Positions 36,148 through 45,041 of a DNA stretch of 64,000 nt are shown here, piece by piece. The position numbers and the translations under genes are program-made. Origin of the DNA: Roseovarius autotrophicus (GTDB taxonomy: Bacteria > Pseudomonadota > Alphaproteobacteria > Rhodobacterales > Rhodobacteraceae); assembly GCF_018069895.1 (NCBI RefSeq), contig NZ_JAGQDH010000007.1, positions 62,001 to 126,000 of the forward strand. The letters run 5' to 3'. Numbering within the stretch: position 1 is the first letter of the stretch; every line of letters starts with the position of its first letter. The notes beneath the pieces are model-generated. The model ran no database searches. It had not been told where the DNA came from and worked only from the letters and a program-made list of their open reading frames with translations.

Positions 36148-36813
36148 ATGTTCGACTATACCTTTCAATGGAAACAGGCGCTCAATCGCCTGCCGCAGAT
36201 GCTGGACGGGGCGCTGGTCACGATGGAAATCGCGATCCTGTCGATGATCATGGGGATCGCCCTGGCAATCGTGCTGACCCTGCTGCGCCTGTCCGGGTCG
36301 CGCCCGCTGATCGCCATTGCCACCACCTGGGTCGAGGTCGCGCGCAACACACCGGCGCTGTTCCAGATCTACATGGCGCATTTCGGCGTGGCGAGTTTCG
36401 GCATTCATTTCAGCCCGTTCGTGTCGATCCTGATCGGCATCACCTTCAACAACGCGGGCTACCTGGCCGAGAATTTTCGCGGCGCCCTGAAGGCGATCCC
36501 CGACACGCAGGCGCGCGCGGGCCGCTCGCTGGGCCTGAGCGAATTGCAGTCGTTCCGCTACATCATCATGCCGCAGATGCTTCGCATCTCGTTCCTGCCG
36601 ATGACGAACCAGATGGTCTGGGCCATCCTGATGACCTCGCTAGGCGTGACTGTGGGCATGAATACCGACCTTTACGGTGTGACGCAGGATCTAAACGCGC
36701 TGACCTTCCGCACGTTCGAGCTGTTCGCGCTGGCGGCCGTGATCTTCTATCTGATCACCAAGACGATCACCCTTGGCGGCCGCCTGATCGCGGCGCGTCT
36801 CTTCCGGTATTGA
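36148..36813 (+). CDS. Amino acid ABC transporter permease
   Basis: A 221-residue inner-membrane permease of the HisMQ type with about five helices. EVARNTPALFQIYMAHF and the EAA-loop FRGALKAIPDTQARAGRSLG couple it to the ATPase. The ATG at 36148 is used; a TTG one codon earlier is possible. It forms a heterodimer with the next permease, 13 bp downstream. Confidence 0.93.
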   Translation: MFDYTFQWKQALNRLPQMLDGALVTMEIAILSMIMGIALAIVLTLLRLSGSRPLIAIATTWVEVARNTPALFQIYMAHFGVASFGIHFSPFVSILIGITFNNAGYLAENFRGALKAIPDTQARAGRSLGLSELQSFRYIIMPQMLRISFLPMTNQMVWAILMTSLGVTVGMNTDLYGVTQDLNALTFRTFELFALAAVIFYLITKTITLGGRLIAARLFRY

Positions 36814-36826
36814 GGGGGGACACGCC

Positions 36827-37480
36827 ATGTTCGACACCGCCCTTACCGTCAATGATCTGATCTTCCTCGCGCGGGGCGCGGGCATGACGATCATCGTCAC
36901 CGCGATCTCGGTCGTGATCGGCACGCTGCTTGGCATCCTGTTCGGGGTGATCCGGGTGCAGCTTGGTCCGATCCTGGCGGCGCCACTGACATTCGTGCTG
37001 GACATCTTCCGCTCGGTGCCGCTGCTGATCCAGCTTGTGCTGGGCAATGCCTTCATCGGCATGGTGCTTCAGCTCCAGATCTCGGGCTTTACCGTCGCCT
37101 GTATCGTGCTGTCTCTCTACACCTCGGCCTATTGCGCAGAGATCGTGCGCGGCGGCATTGATGCCGTGCCCGAGATCACCCGCCGCGCCGCGCGGTCACT
37201 GGGCCTGACATGGGGTCAGGACATGCGCTATATCGTGCTGCCGCTGGCCACGCGGGTGGCGCTGCCATCGTGGATCGGTCTGGCGCTTGGGGTGATGAAG
37301 GACTCGGCCCTCGTCTATGTGGTGCAGGTGACCGAACTTCTGAAATCCACCCAAATCCTGATCACGCGCCTGCAAGAGCCGCTGTTCCTGCTGCTGATCT
37401 GTGGCGCGTTCTATTTCATAATCAGCTTCCCGCTTGCCCGTTTCGGCGGCTATCTCGAAAAAAGGTGGTCCAATGATTGA
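36827..37480 (+). CDS. Amino acid ABC transporter permease, second subunit
   Basis: A 217-residue HisMQ-type permease with about five membrane helices. [18 protein letters not shown] and the EAA-loop [20 protein letters not shown] are visible. Its last codons overlap the start of the ATPase gene by 8 nt. With the preceding permease it makes the membrane channel of the transporter. Confidence 0.93.
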   Translation: MFDTALTVNDLIFLARGAGMTIIVTAISVVIGTLLGILFGVIRVQLGPILAAPLTFVLDIFRSVPLLIQLVLGNAFIGMVLQLQISGFTVACIVLSLYTSAYCAEIVRGGIDAVPEITRRAARSLGLTWGQDMRYIVLPLATRVALPSWIGLALGVMKDSALVYVVQVTELLKSTQILITRLQEPLFLLLICGAFYFIISFPLARFGGYLEKRWSND

Positions 37481-38195
37481 GATCCAGAATGTCCGCAAAT
37501 CCTTTGGCGAGTTGGAGGTTCTCAAGGGGATCGACCTGACGGTGCAACGCGGCGAGGTCGTGACCGTGATCGGCGGCTCGGGGTCGGGCAAATCGACGCT
37601 GCTGACCTGCATCAACGGGCTTGAAGCGATAGATTCCGGCAAGATCCTGATCGACGGAATCGAGGTTCATGCCAGATCGACCGATCTCAACAAGCTGCGG
37701 CGCAAGGTCGGCATCGTGTTCCAGCAGTGGAACGCCTTTCCGCACCTGACGGTCCTGGAAAACGTGACCCTTGCCCCGCGCAAGGTGCTGGGCATGCCCC
37801 GCGCCGATGCCGCGAAAATCGCCGAAAAGCAACTGCGCCATGTGGGGTTGGGCGATAAGCTGACCACTTATCCGTCCCGCCTCTCGGGTGGGCAGCAGCA
37901 ACGTATGGCGATTGCGCGCGCACTGGCCATGTCGCCCGATTACATGCTCTTTGACGAAGTGACCTCGGCGCTTGATCCGCAGTTGGTGGGCGAGGTTCTC
38001 GAAACCCTCAAGATGCTGGCAGAAGAGGGCATGACCATGATCTGTGTGACCCATGAGATGGGATTTGCCCGCGATGTCTCGGACAGGGTTGCGTTCTTTC
38101 ATCAGGGAATCCTGGCCGAAATCGGCGCGCCGGATCAGATTTTCGTCGATCCGCAGCATCCCGAGACGCGGAAATTCCTGGCCGCCGTGCGCTGA
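37473..38195 (+). CDS. Amino acid ABC transporter ATP-binding protein
   Basis: A 240-residue ATPase with Walker [13 protein letters not shown]-loop, signature [20 protein letters not shown] and Walker [14 protein letters not shown], closest to GlnQ/HisP-type polar amino acid importers. The ATG at 37473 ([20 protein letters not shown]) overlaps the permease end and was preferred over an in-frame ATG at 37434. It is the last gene of the transporter operon, followed by a hairpin. Confidence 0.95.
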   Translation: MIEIQNVRKSFGELEVLKGIDLTVQRGEVVTVIGGSGSGKSTLLTCINGLEAIDSGKILIDGIEVHARSTDLNKLRRKVGIVFQQWNAFPHLTVLENVTLAPRKVLGMPRADAAKIAEKQLRHVGLGDKLTTYPSRLSGGQQQRMAIARALAMSPDYMLFDEVTSALDPQLVGEVLETLKMLAEEGMTMICVTHEMGFARDVSDRVAFFHQGILAEIGAPDQIFVDPQHPETRKFLAAVR

Positions 38196-38216
38196 GGCGC
38201 AGCCCGCGGAAAAGGT

Positions 38217-38235
38217 GCGGGGCGCGGTGCCCCGC
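38217..38235. terminator. Hairpin after the ABC transporter operon
   Basis: Inverted repeat GCGGGGC/GCCCCGC with a GCGGT loop, followed by CTTTG, located between the ATPase stop and the convergent Ldh-family gene end. It is a plausible terminator for the rightward operon. Confidence 0.5.
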
Positions 38236-38254
38236 CTTTGACATCCGCGCCGGA

Positions 38255-39292
38255 TCAGGCGGTCAGAGCGGCAAGCCCGAGGGTTTCGAACCGCGCCAGC
38301 TGCGCCAGTTCGGCGGCACTTAGGGGAATGCCGTCGCGCAGCGATACCGCGCGGGCGGCAAAGCGACGCTGGGAGGGAAGGCGCGCGCCCTGCGCACCGA
38401 TCGCCGTCAGAAGCCGCTCTCCCTCGGCAATCGGATCGCGGCCGCTGCGCGCGGCGAAACTCGCCGGATCGAGCGCCAGGATCAGCGCGCCATGGCGCGG
38501 CAGAAGATCGGTGCCGCCCATGAAATCGAGGGCCTCCTTGCTCATGAACTCTCCCAACATCGCACCCGCAAGCAATTCGACCATGGTCGAGATGGCAGAT
38601 CCCTTGTGCGCGCCGAAGGTCAGCATCGCCCCCCCGAGCGCAGCTTCGGGATCGGTGGTCGGGTTGCCGTCGCGGTCGATCGCCCAGCCCTCGGGAATGG
38701 GCGTGCCGGCGCGGCGGTGCAATTCGATCTCGCCGCGCGCGGCAACGCTGGTGGCGAAATCGAACACATAGGGATGCGGACCGGGGCGCGGCCAGCCAAA
38801 GGCGATCGGGTTCGTGCCTAGAAGGGGTTTCGTACCACCCGCGGGCGCGACGAAGGAATAGCTTGGGCACATCGAGAGCGAGGCAAGCCCGTCCTCGGCC
38901 AGAGCCTCGACATCGTGCCAGAGCGCCGAGAAATGCAGGCAATCACGAATCACGAGCGCGGCCAGGCCAACTTCCTTCGCCCGTGCCGCCAGCGCAGCCC
39001 TTGCGGCGCAGAAGGCGGGATTGGAAAACCCGCCGCCCGCGTCCACCTCGATCACCGCCTTGCCTGCATCGTGGATCACCGGCACGGCATCGGGCACCAC
39101 CTTGCCCGCCGCGAGAACACGCAGACAGCCCTCGATGCGGTAGATCCCGTGCGATTTGCAATGGTCGCGCTCACCCGCGACGATCACCCCGGCCACGGCG
39201 GCGGCGCTTTCGGGGCGCAGTCCACACCTCTCGAAGATCTTTGTGACCTGTGCCAGCAACTCGGCTACGGGAATGGTCTTCGGATCGGCCAT
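38255..39292 (-). CDS. Ldh2/malate dehydrogenase-family oxidoreductase, probable delta1-pyrroline-2-carboxylate reductase
   Basis: A 345-residue member of the L-lactate/malate dehydrogenase type 2 family, which also contains delta1-piperideine-2-carboxylate/pyrroline-2-carboxylate reductase (DpkA). ERDHCKSHGIYRIEG near residue 40, GTNPIAFGWPRPG and GAHKGSAISTMVELLAG are signature segments. Dehydration of 3-hydroxyprolines yields pyrroline-2-carboxylate, which this enzyme would reduce to L-proline; the adjacent aconitase X and XRE regulator support that, but lactate or other 2-oxo acids cannot be excluded. It lies downstream of the regulator on the same strand, 33 bp apart. Confidence 0.85.
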   Translation of the reverse strand: MADPKTIPVAELLAQVTKIFERCGLRPESAAAVAGVIVAGERDHCKSHGIYRIEGCLRVLAAGKVVPDAVPVIHDAGKAVIEVDAGGGFSNPAFCAARAALAARAKEVGLAALVIRDCLHFSALWHDVEALAEDGLASLSMCPSYSFVAPAGGTKPLLGTNPIAFGWPRPGPHPYVFDFATSVAARGEIELHRRAGTPIPEGWAIDRDGNPTTDPEAALGGAMLTFGAHKGSAISTMVELLAGAMLGEFMSKEALDFMGGTDLLPRHGALILALDPASFAARSGRDPIAEGERLLTAIGAQGARLPSQRRFAARAVSLRDGIPLSAAELAQLARFETLGLAALTA

Positions 39293-39325
39293 TGCGGCAC
39301 CTCCTTCGGGTCGGGGATTATCGGA

Positions 39326-39961
39326 TCAGTTGGCCACGTCGGTATAGGTGCAGGCCCAGAACACCCGCGCCTCGTCATCGTCGAGCGCGCGCAGCCCGTG
39401 GCGAATCGTGCTGTCGAAATAGGCGCAATCACCGGGCTCCATGATCACCGGCTCATAATGCTCGACCACGAGTTCCACCCGCCCCGACAGCACATAAAGC
39501 ACCTCTTCTCCGTCGTGCGATTCAAGATCGTCGCGCATCAGCGGCGCGCGGTTCTCGACTCGGGTGACAAGCGGGATGATCTTCTTCTCGGCGATGGCGT
39601 TGCACAGGATCTCGTATTCGAAATTCTTTGCGCGCACCTTTCGTCCCTGCCCGGCTTTGGTCACCGTGAGGCGGGTGGTTTGCGTGGGTTCGTGATCGGC
39701 GGAGAAAAGCCGCTCCATCCCGATTTCATAGGCGCGGGCGATCTTGACGAGGTTTTCATAGCTGGGCGACACGCGGCCATTCTCGATCTTGTGGATGGTC
39801 GAGAGTGCAAGCCCGGTCCGCTGTGCCGCCACTTCAAGGGTGAAGCCGCAGGCCTGCCGCACCGCCTTCATGCGCGCACCAAGGTCGGTGCGCAATTGTT
39901 GGCGCTCTGCCTGCCAATCGTCATCGGTTGCGACCGGGCCGGTTTTTTCTGTTTTCGCCAT
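39326..39961 (-). CDS. XRE-family transcription regulator with cupin domain
   Basis: A 211-residue regulator with an N-terminal XRE helix-turn-helix (about 30-85: GARMKAVRQACGFTLEVAAQ, RTGLALSTIHKIENGRVSPS) and a C-terminal cupin ligand domain (about 130-205: DDLESHDGEEVLYVLSGRVE, VIMEPGDCAYFDSTIRHGLR). Such regulators often control amino acid or polyamine catabolism. It is divergent from the aconitase X-led operon and precedes the Ldh-family gene, so it likely controls both, possibly responding to a hydroxyproline-derived ligand. Confidence 0.93.
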   Translation of the reverse strand: MAKTEKTGPVATDDDWQAERQQLRTDLGARMKAVRQACGFTLEVAAQRTGLALSTIHKIENGRVSPSYENLVKIARAYEIGMERLFSADHEPTQTTRLTVTKAGQGRKVRAKNFEYEILCNAIAEKKIIPLVTRVENRAPLMRDDLESHDGEEVLYVLSGRVELVVEHYEPVIMEPGDCAYFDSTIRHGLRALDDDEARVFWACTYTDVAN

Positions 39962-40009
39962 TATTTTTCTTTTCTTACCAGTTATGATTGTTTAAGCACA
40001 TATTTGTGC
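39962..40009. promoter_or_regulatory. Candidate operators between XRE-cupin regulator and aconitase X
   Basis: The 157-bp divergent region has two notable elements. TATTTTTCTT (39962-39971) and TTTTCTTACCAG (39970-39981), directly upstream of the regulator's ATG, repeat the motif found at 35185-35203. GCACA-TATT-TGTGC at 39996-40009 is a perfect 5-bp inverted repeat in an AT-rich patch. Both are candidate binding sites; no reliable -35/-10 pair could be set. Confidence 0.35.
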
Positions 40010-40118
40010 CCTGCGCAACAATAGCAACGCGGGCCTGCCGAGGGGAAACAAAAATCGCATGATCGCGTTTCCCGCATCAGGCCGCGCGGCGCAGCCGTTT
40101 CTCTCATGAGGTGGCCCC

Positions 40119-41819
40119 ATGCCCGACCTGATCGTTGCCGCGAATGCCGAAGGCCCAATCCTGGTTTGCAAGGAGGGTCTGAGCGTCTGGGGGGGCGTCG
40201 ATCCGATGACCGGCCAGATCATCGACGCGCATCACCCGCAACAGGGGCAATCGCTGGCCGGTCATGTGGTGATGATGCCGACAAGTCGCGGTTCTTGCAC
40301 CGGCAGCGGCGTGCTCTTGGGGTTGGCCTTTGCCGGGGCAGCGCCCAAGGCGCTGATTTTCCGCGAGGGTGAGGATATTCTGACACTGGGCGCGCTTGTG
40401 GCCACCCGCCTCTTTGATCGGCCCATTGCCGTCCTGCGTCTCTCGGGCGCGGACTATGACCGGCTGGCGCGGGAACCCCGCGCCACGATCACCGCCACCC
40501 ATCTGCGCGCGGGCGATCTGGACTGGCCGCTGACCCCCGTTGCCTCTGAGGGGCTGGCCCTCACGGAGACCGACCGCGCCTTTCTTGCCGGGGAACATGG
40601 CGAGGCGGCGCAACTGGCGATGGAGATCATCACCACACTTGCCGCCGCCCAAGGCGCGCCGGGCCTGACCGATGTGACCCGCGTGCATATCGACGGCTGT
40701 ATCTATGCCAGCCCCGCCTTTCTGACCTTTGCCCGTGCCATGGCGGACAAGGGCGGGCGGGTGCGCGTGCCCACCACGATGAACGCCATTTCCGTCGATC
40801 ACGCCAATTGGCGCGCGCAGGGCGTGGCCGAAGATTTCGGCCTGCCCGCCAGCCAGTTGGCCGATGCCTATGTCGAGATGGGCGCGCGTCCCAGTTTCAC
40901 CTGCGCGCCCTATCTGCTCGAGGACAAGCCGGTCGCGGGCGAGGATATCGCCTGGGCCGAAAGCAACGCGGTGATCTATGCCAACACGGTTCTGGGCGCG
41001 CGCACCGTCAAACACGCCGATTTCATGGACCTTTGCATCGCGCTCACGGGGCGGGCCGCGCGGTCGGGCGTCTATCTCGACCAGAACCGCGCGCCGCGCC
41101 GGATCATCGACATCGAGGTGCCCGCAGGCAGCGACGATGCCTTTTGGCCGATGCTGGGCTGGATTGTCGGACAGGTCGCCCCCGACCGTATCCCGCTCTT
41201 GCGCGGGCTGGAGGGGCTGAACCCCTCCGACGATGATCTCAAGGCACTCTGCGCCGCCTATGGCACCACCTCTGCGTCACCCATGATGCATATCAAGGGG
41301 ATCACGCCCGAGGCGGATATGCCCCCCACGCCCGATGCCGATCACGCGCGCATTACGGCACAGGATTTCGCCCGTCTCTGGCAAGGGTTCAATCAGGGCG
41401 CCGACAAGGTCGATCTGGTGGCGCTTGGCAGCCCGCATTTTTCCGCCACCGAATGCGTGGCCTTTGCGGATATGATGGCGGGGCGGCAGGTCAATCCGGC
41501 GGTGGCCACCATCATCACGCTGGGGCGTGGCACGCTGGCGTTGATTGCCGCCAATGGTGTCAAGGCGCGGCTCGAGGCCGCCGGTGTGACCATCGTGCCC
41601 GATATCTGCTGGTGCTCGATTTCCGAGCCGGTCTTTCCCCCCTCGGCAGAGGTTCTGATGACCAACTCCGGCAAATACGCGCATTATGCGCCGGGTCTTA
41701 GCAATCGCGCCGTGCGGTTTGGATCACTCGCACAATGTGCGCAGACCGCGCAATCGGGTATGGCCCCCACAACCCCTCCGCCGTGGATTGCCGCGGCTCC
41801 GGCCCCTACGGGCCACTGA
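40119..41819 (+). CDS. Aconitase X (single-chain), probable cis-3-hydroxy-L-proline dehydratase
   Basis: A 566-residue fusion of the AcnX small domain (about 1-125, with MMPTSRGSCTGSGVL) and large domain (from about 135, LALTETDRAFLAGEHGEAAQ, to about 560). Cysteines suited to bind an iron-sulfur cluster or metal lie in ARPSFTCAPYL and VPDICWCSISEP. Single-chain bacterial AcnX has been characterised as cis-3-hydroxy-L-proline dehydratase, giving pyrroline-2-carboxylate. The gene heads an operon with the DHDPS-type deaminase (41 bp downstream), the epimerase and the FAD oxidase. Function is strongly supported by context. Confidence 0.92.
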   Translation: MPDLIVAANAEGPILVCKEGLSVWGGVDPMTGQIIDAHHPQQGQSLAGHVVMMPTSRGSCTGSGVLLGLAFAGAAPKALIFREGEDILTLGALVATRLFDRPIAVLRLSGADYDRLAREPRATITATHLRAGDLDWPLTPVASEGLALTETDRAFLAGEHGEAAQLAMEIITTLAAAQGAPGLTDVTRVHIDGCIYASPAFLTFARAMADKGGRVRVPTTMNAISVDHANWRAQGVAEDFGLPASQLADAYVEMGARPSFTCAPYLLEDKPVAGEDIAWAESNAVIYANTVLGARTVKHADFMDLCIALTGRAARSGVYLDQNRAPRRIIDIEVPAGSDDAFWPMLGWIVGQVAPDRIPLLRGLEGLNPSDDDLKALCAAYGTTSASPMMHIKGITPEADMPPTPDADHARITAQDFARLWQGFNQGADKVDLVALGSPHFSATECVAFADMMAGRQVNPAVATIITLGRGTLALIAANGVKARLEAAGVTIVPDICWCSISEPVFPPSAEVLMTNSGKYAHYAPGLSNRAVRFGSLAQCAQTAQSGMAPTTPPPWIAAAPAPTGH

Positions 41820-41860
41820 CCGCCGCCACAGGCCCAACGCCCATCCAAAGGAGTTTCCCC

Positions 41861-42820
41861 ATGAACAAAGACGTCTTTCACGGCACCATTCCCGCCCTGT
41901 TGACCCCCTGCACCCCGGATCGCAAGCCGGATTTCGACGCGCTCGTGCGCAAAGGCCAAGAGATGATCGCGGCGGGCATGTCCGGCGTGGTCTATTGTGG
42001 CTCTTGCGGAGACTGGCCACTTCTGACCGACGAGGAACGGATGGAGGGTGTCGCGCGCCTAACCGGCGCGGGCGTGCCGGTGGTCGTGGGCACCGGGGCG
42101 ATCAACACGAAATCCGCCGTGGCCCATGCGGCACATGCGCAAGAGGTGGGGGCCGCGGGCCTGATGGTGATCCCGCGCGTTCTGTCGCGGGGCCTGTCGG
42201 TGGCGGCACAGCGCAACCATTTCAAGGCCATTCTGGAGGCCGCCCCGGATGTGCCCGCGATCATCTACAACAGCCCCTATTATGGCTATTCGACCAAGGC
42301 TGATCTGTTCTTTGCCCTGCGCGCAGAGCACAGGAACCTCGTCGGTTTCAAAGAGTTCGGCGGCAAGAACGACCTCAGCTACGCCGCCGAGCACATCACC
42401 TCGCAGGATGATGACGTGATCCTGATGGTGGGCGTCGATACCGAGGTTTATCACGGCTTTGTCAAATGCGGCGCGGTCGGCGCCATCACCGGCATCGGCA
42501 CGATTTTCCCCAAAGAGGCGCTCTTGCAAGTGGCGCTGTCGCGGCGCGCGGCAACGGGTTGCCCCGAGGCGGATCTGCGCGCCCGTGAATTGGCCGATGC
42601 GTTGCATGTCATCGCCAAATTCGACGAGGGTGTGGACCTTGTGCTTTACTTCAAGCATCTGATGGTGCTGAAGGGCGAAGAGGAATACCACCTCAACATC
42701 AACGAAACCGATGCGCTCTCACCCTCTCAGGCGCGGTTCTGCGAGGCGCAGTTCCATCAGTTCAACACATGGTTTGCCAATTGGACAAAACAGGGCGGGG
42801 TGATCGCCGAATGCATGTGA
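41861..42820 (+). CDS. lhpC: DHDPS-family lyase, probable delta1-pyrroline-4-hydroxy-2-carboxylate deaminase
   Basis: A 319-residue (beta/alpha)8 aldolase of the dihydrodipicolinate synthase family. The Schiff-base lysine is K164 (LVGFKEFGGKND) and the catalytic tyrosine is in IIYNSPYYGYST. In the hydroxyproline route LhpC converts pyrroline-4-hydroxy-2-carboxylate to 2-oxoglutarate semialdehyde with loss of ammonia, which fits the neighbouring epimerase and FAD oxidase. The ATG at 41861 follows an AAAGGAG site. The next gene starts inside its last codons (10-nt overlap). Confidence 0.88.
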   Translation: MNKDVFHGTIPALLTPCTPDRKPDFDALVRKGQEMIAAGMSGVVYCGSCGDWPLLTDEERMEGVARLTGAGVPVVVGTGAINTKSAVAHAAHAQEVGAAGLMVIPRVLSRGLSVAAQRNHFKAILEAAPDVPAIIYNSPYYGYSTKADLFFALRAEHRNLVGFKEFGGKNDLSYAAEHITSQDDDVILMVGVDTEVYHGFVKCGAVGAITGIGTIFPKEALLQVALSRRAATGCPEADLRARELADALHVIAKFDEGVDLVLYFKHLMVLKGEEEYHLNINETDALSPSQARFCEAQFHQFNTWFANWTKQGGVIAECM

Positions 42821-43725
42821 TCGACAGCCATACCGGCGGCGAGCCGACGCGCGTGATCCTCGACGGGGGGCCGACGCTCGGATCTGGTCCCCTGTCAGAG
42901 CGCGCCCGACGGCTGGCTTCGGAGCACTGCGATTTCTACCAATCGGTCAGTCTGGAGCCGCGGGGGCAGGTGGCGATGGTCTGCGCGCTGCTGGTGCCGC
43001 CGGTTGATCCGACCTGTGTGACCGGCGTGATCTATTTCGACGCCGAGGCGGTGCTGGGCATGTGCGGTCACGGCACCATCGGGCTTGTGGTGACGCTGGC
43101 GCATATGGGCCGGATCAAACCCGGCACGCATCGGATCGAGACGCCCGTGGGTATCGTCACCGTTGATCTGATCGACGCCAATACCGTCACCGTCACCAAT
43201 ATAGAGAGCCGCCGCACCCATACCGGCATCACGGTCAATGTCGAGGGCATCGGCGCTGTCACCGGCGATGTGGCCTATGGCGGCAATCTCTTTTTCCTTG
43301 TCGATCCCAGTCCCGTTCCCGTCCATTCCGGCAATATCCGGGCGCTGACCGATGTCACCATCGCGGTGCGCGCGGCGGTGCAGGCGCAGGGGATCGAGGT
43401 GGATCATGTGATCTTTTACGGCCCCTCTGACGACGGGGGGGCGCATAGCCGCAACTTTGTCCTGTGCCCCGATAATGCCTATGACCGCTCGCCCTGCGGC
43501 ACGGGCTGTTCGGCGCGGCTGGCCTGTCTCGCCGCCGAGGGGCGTCTGGAAGTGGGGCAAGAGATTGTGCAGGAAAGCGTGATCGGCAGCACTTACCGGC
43601 TGTCCTATACCCCCGGCCCGAACGGCGGGGTGATCCCGTCGATCACCGGGCGGGCCTATGTGATGGCGGAAAGCACGTTGCTTTTTGACCCCAACGATCC
43701 GTTCCGCAACGGTATCCGTCTCTGA
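42811..43725 (+). CDS. lhpA: 4-hydroxyproline 2-epimerase (proline racemase family, Cys/Cys)
   Basis: A 304-residue epimerase that converts trans-4-hydroxy-L-proline to cis-4-hydroxy-D-proline. Both catalytic cysteines are intact: C85 in MCGHGTIG and C229 in SPCGTGCSARL. The start at 42811 (MHVIDSHTGGEPTRVILDGG) has the exact family N-terminus; an ATG at 42769 is antisense-overlapping noise within the preceding gene. It is the second proline-racemase-family gene of the cluster and contrasts with the Ser/Thr paralogue at 32190. Confidence 0.93.
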   Translation: MHVIDSHTGGEPTRVILDGGPTLGSGPLSERARRLASEHCDFYQSVSLEPRGQVAMVCALLVPPVDPTCVTGVIYFDAEAVLGMCGHGTIGLVVTLAHMGRIKPGTHRIETPVGIVTVDLIDANTVTVTNIESRRTHTGITVNVEGIGAVTGDVAYGGNLFFLVDPSPVPVHSGNIRALTDVTIAVRAAVQAQGIEVDHVIFYGPSDDGGAHSRNFVLCPDNAYDRSPCGTGCSARLACLAAEGRLEVGQEIVQESVIGSTYRLSYTPGPNGGVIPSITGRAYVMAESTLLFDPNDPFRNGIRL

Positions 43726-43746
43726 CCCTTACGGCAAAGGTGCCCC

Positions 43747-45006
43747 ATGGCCCGCTCTGAAATCCTCGTCATCGGTGCCGGTATCATCGGCGTGACGTGC
43801 GCCCTTGCGCTGCAACGCGATGGTCACATTGTGCGTATTCTCGACCGCAAGGGTGTCGCCGCTGAGACGTCGCGCGGCAATGCCGGGGCCTTTGCCTATA
43901 CCGACATCGAGCCGCTGGCGACCCCCGGCATCCTGCGCAAGGCGCCAAAATGGCTGCTTGATCCCTTGGGGCCGCTGTCGATCCCGCCCGCCTATGTGCT
44001 GCCACTCTTGCCGTGGATGCTGCGGTTCTGGCGGGCGAGTTGGCAGGATCGCTATGCGGCGGCGGTCGCGGCACAGGCGGGCCTGATGCACCATTCTCGC
44101 GCCGCGTTGGAGCGGTTGATCGTGGATGTCGCGGGCGAGCCACTGATGCGCCGCGAGGGGCAATTGCAGGTCTATGAAGGCGCGGCCGCCTATCGCGCCA
44201 GCCTGCCCGCATGGGAGCTGCGCCGCCAGCATGGCGTGCGGTTCGACCTGCTGGAAAGCCCCGGTGCCTTGGCCGAGATCCAGCCCGGTCTCAGCCCGCG
44301 CTTCACCCATGCGGGCTATACGCCCGATTGGATGAACACCGTCGATCCGGCGCGGTGGACCGAACATCTGGCGCAGCAATTCGTGACCGCTGGTGGCGTG
44401 ATCGAGTGCGTCGATATCCGCGCCTTGCGGCAGGCAGAGGCGGGCGTCGCGGTCGAGACCGCGCGTGGCACGATCCGCGCCGATCAGGTCGTCTTGGCCG
44501 CAGGTGCCTGGTCGCACCATCTGGCGCGCACGCTGGGGGACCGGATCCCGCTGGAAACCGAGCGCGGCTACAACACAACCTTCCCTTCCGCCAGCTTCGA
44601 TCTGCGCACGCATCTGACCTTCAGCCAGCACGGCTTTGTCGTCAGCCGGATCGGAGACGGGCTGCGGGTGGGCGGCGCTGTCGAACTTGGCGGGCTGAGG
44701 CTGCCACCGAACTACAAGCGCGCCGAAACGCTGGTGCGCAAGGCCCGCGATTTCCTGCCGGGGTTCGATCCGCAGGGCGGCACGCAATGGATGGGGTTTC
44801 GTCCGTCGCTGCCCGACAGCCTGCCGATCATCTCGCGCGCGCCGCGCGCTGACCGGGTGATCTATGCCTTTGGCCACGGCCATCTTGGTCTGACCCAGTC
44901 GGCGGGCACCGCCGAGTTGGTCGCCGCCCTCGCCGCAGGGCGCACGCCAGGGATTTCCCTCGCACCGTTCGACGCGGGTCGCTTTCGGGGCATCTGGTCC
45001 CGCTGA
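43747..45006 (+). CDS. lhpB: FAD-dependent D-amino acid oxidoreductase (DadA-like), probable D-hydroxyproline dehydrogenase
   Basis: A 419-residue flavoprotein. The FAD-binding GxGxxG is GAGIIGVTCALALQRDGH at the N-terminus, and DQVVLAAGAWSHHLARTLGD and a C-terminal FGHGHLGLTQSAGTAELVAA are the other FAD contacts. By family and place it would oxidise cis-4-hydroxy-D-proline to pyrroline-4-hydroxy-2-carboxylate, the substrate of the preceding DHDPS-type deaminase. Whether it is an oxidase or membrane-linked dehydrogenase is not visible. It ends 35 bp before the convergent LysR gene. Confidence 0.9.
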   Translation: MARSEILVIGAGIIGVTCALALQRDGHIVRILDRKGVAAETSRGNAGAFAYTDIEPLATPGILRKAPKWLLDPLGPLSIPPAYVLPLLPWMLRFWRASWQDRYAAAVAAQAGLMHHSRAALERLIVDVAGEPLMRREGQLQVYEGAAAYRASLPAWELRRQHGVRFDLLESPGALAEIQPGLSPRFTHAGYTPDWMNTVDPARWTEHLAQQFVTAGGVIECVDIRALRQAEAGVAVETARGTIRADQVVLAAGAWSHHLARTLGDRIPLETERGYNTTFPSASFDLRTHLTFSQHGFVVSRIGDGLRVGGAVELGGLRLPPNYKRAETLVRKARDFLPGFDPQGGTQWMGFRPSLPDSLPIISRAPRADRVIYAFGHGHLGLTQSAGTAELVAALAAGRTPGISLAPFDAGRFRGIWSR

Positions 45007-45041
45007 CAACCCCGCGCCCGCCCGCATGGCGACGCACCACC

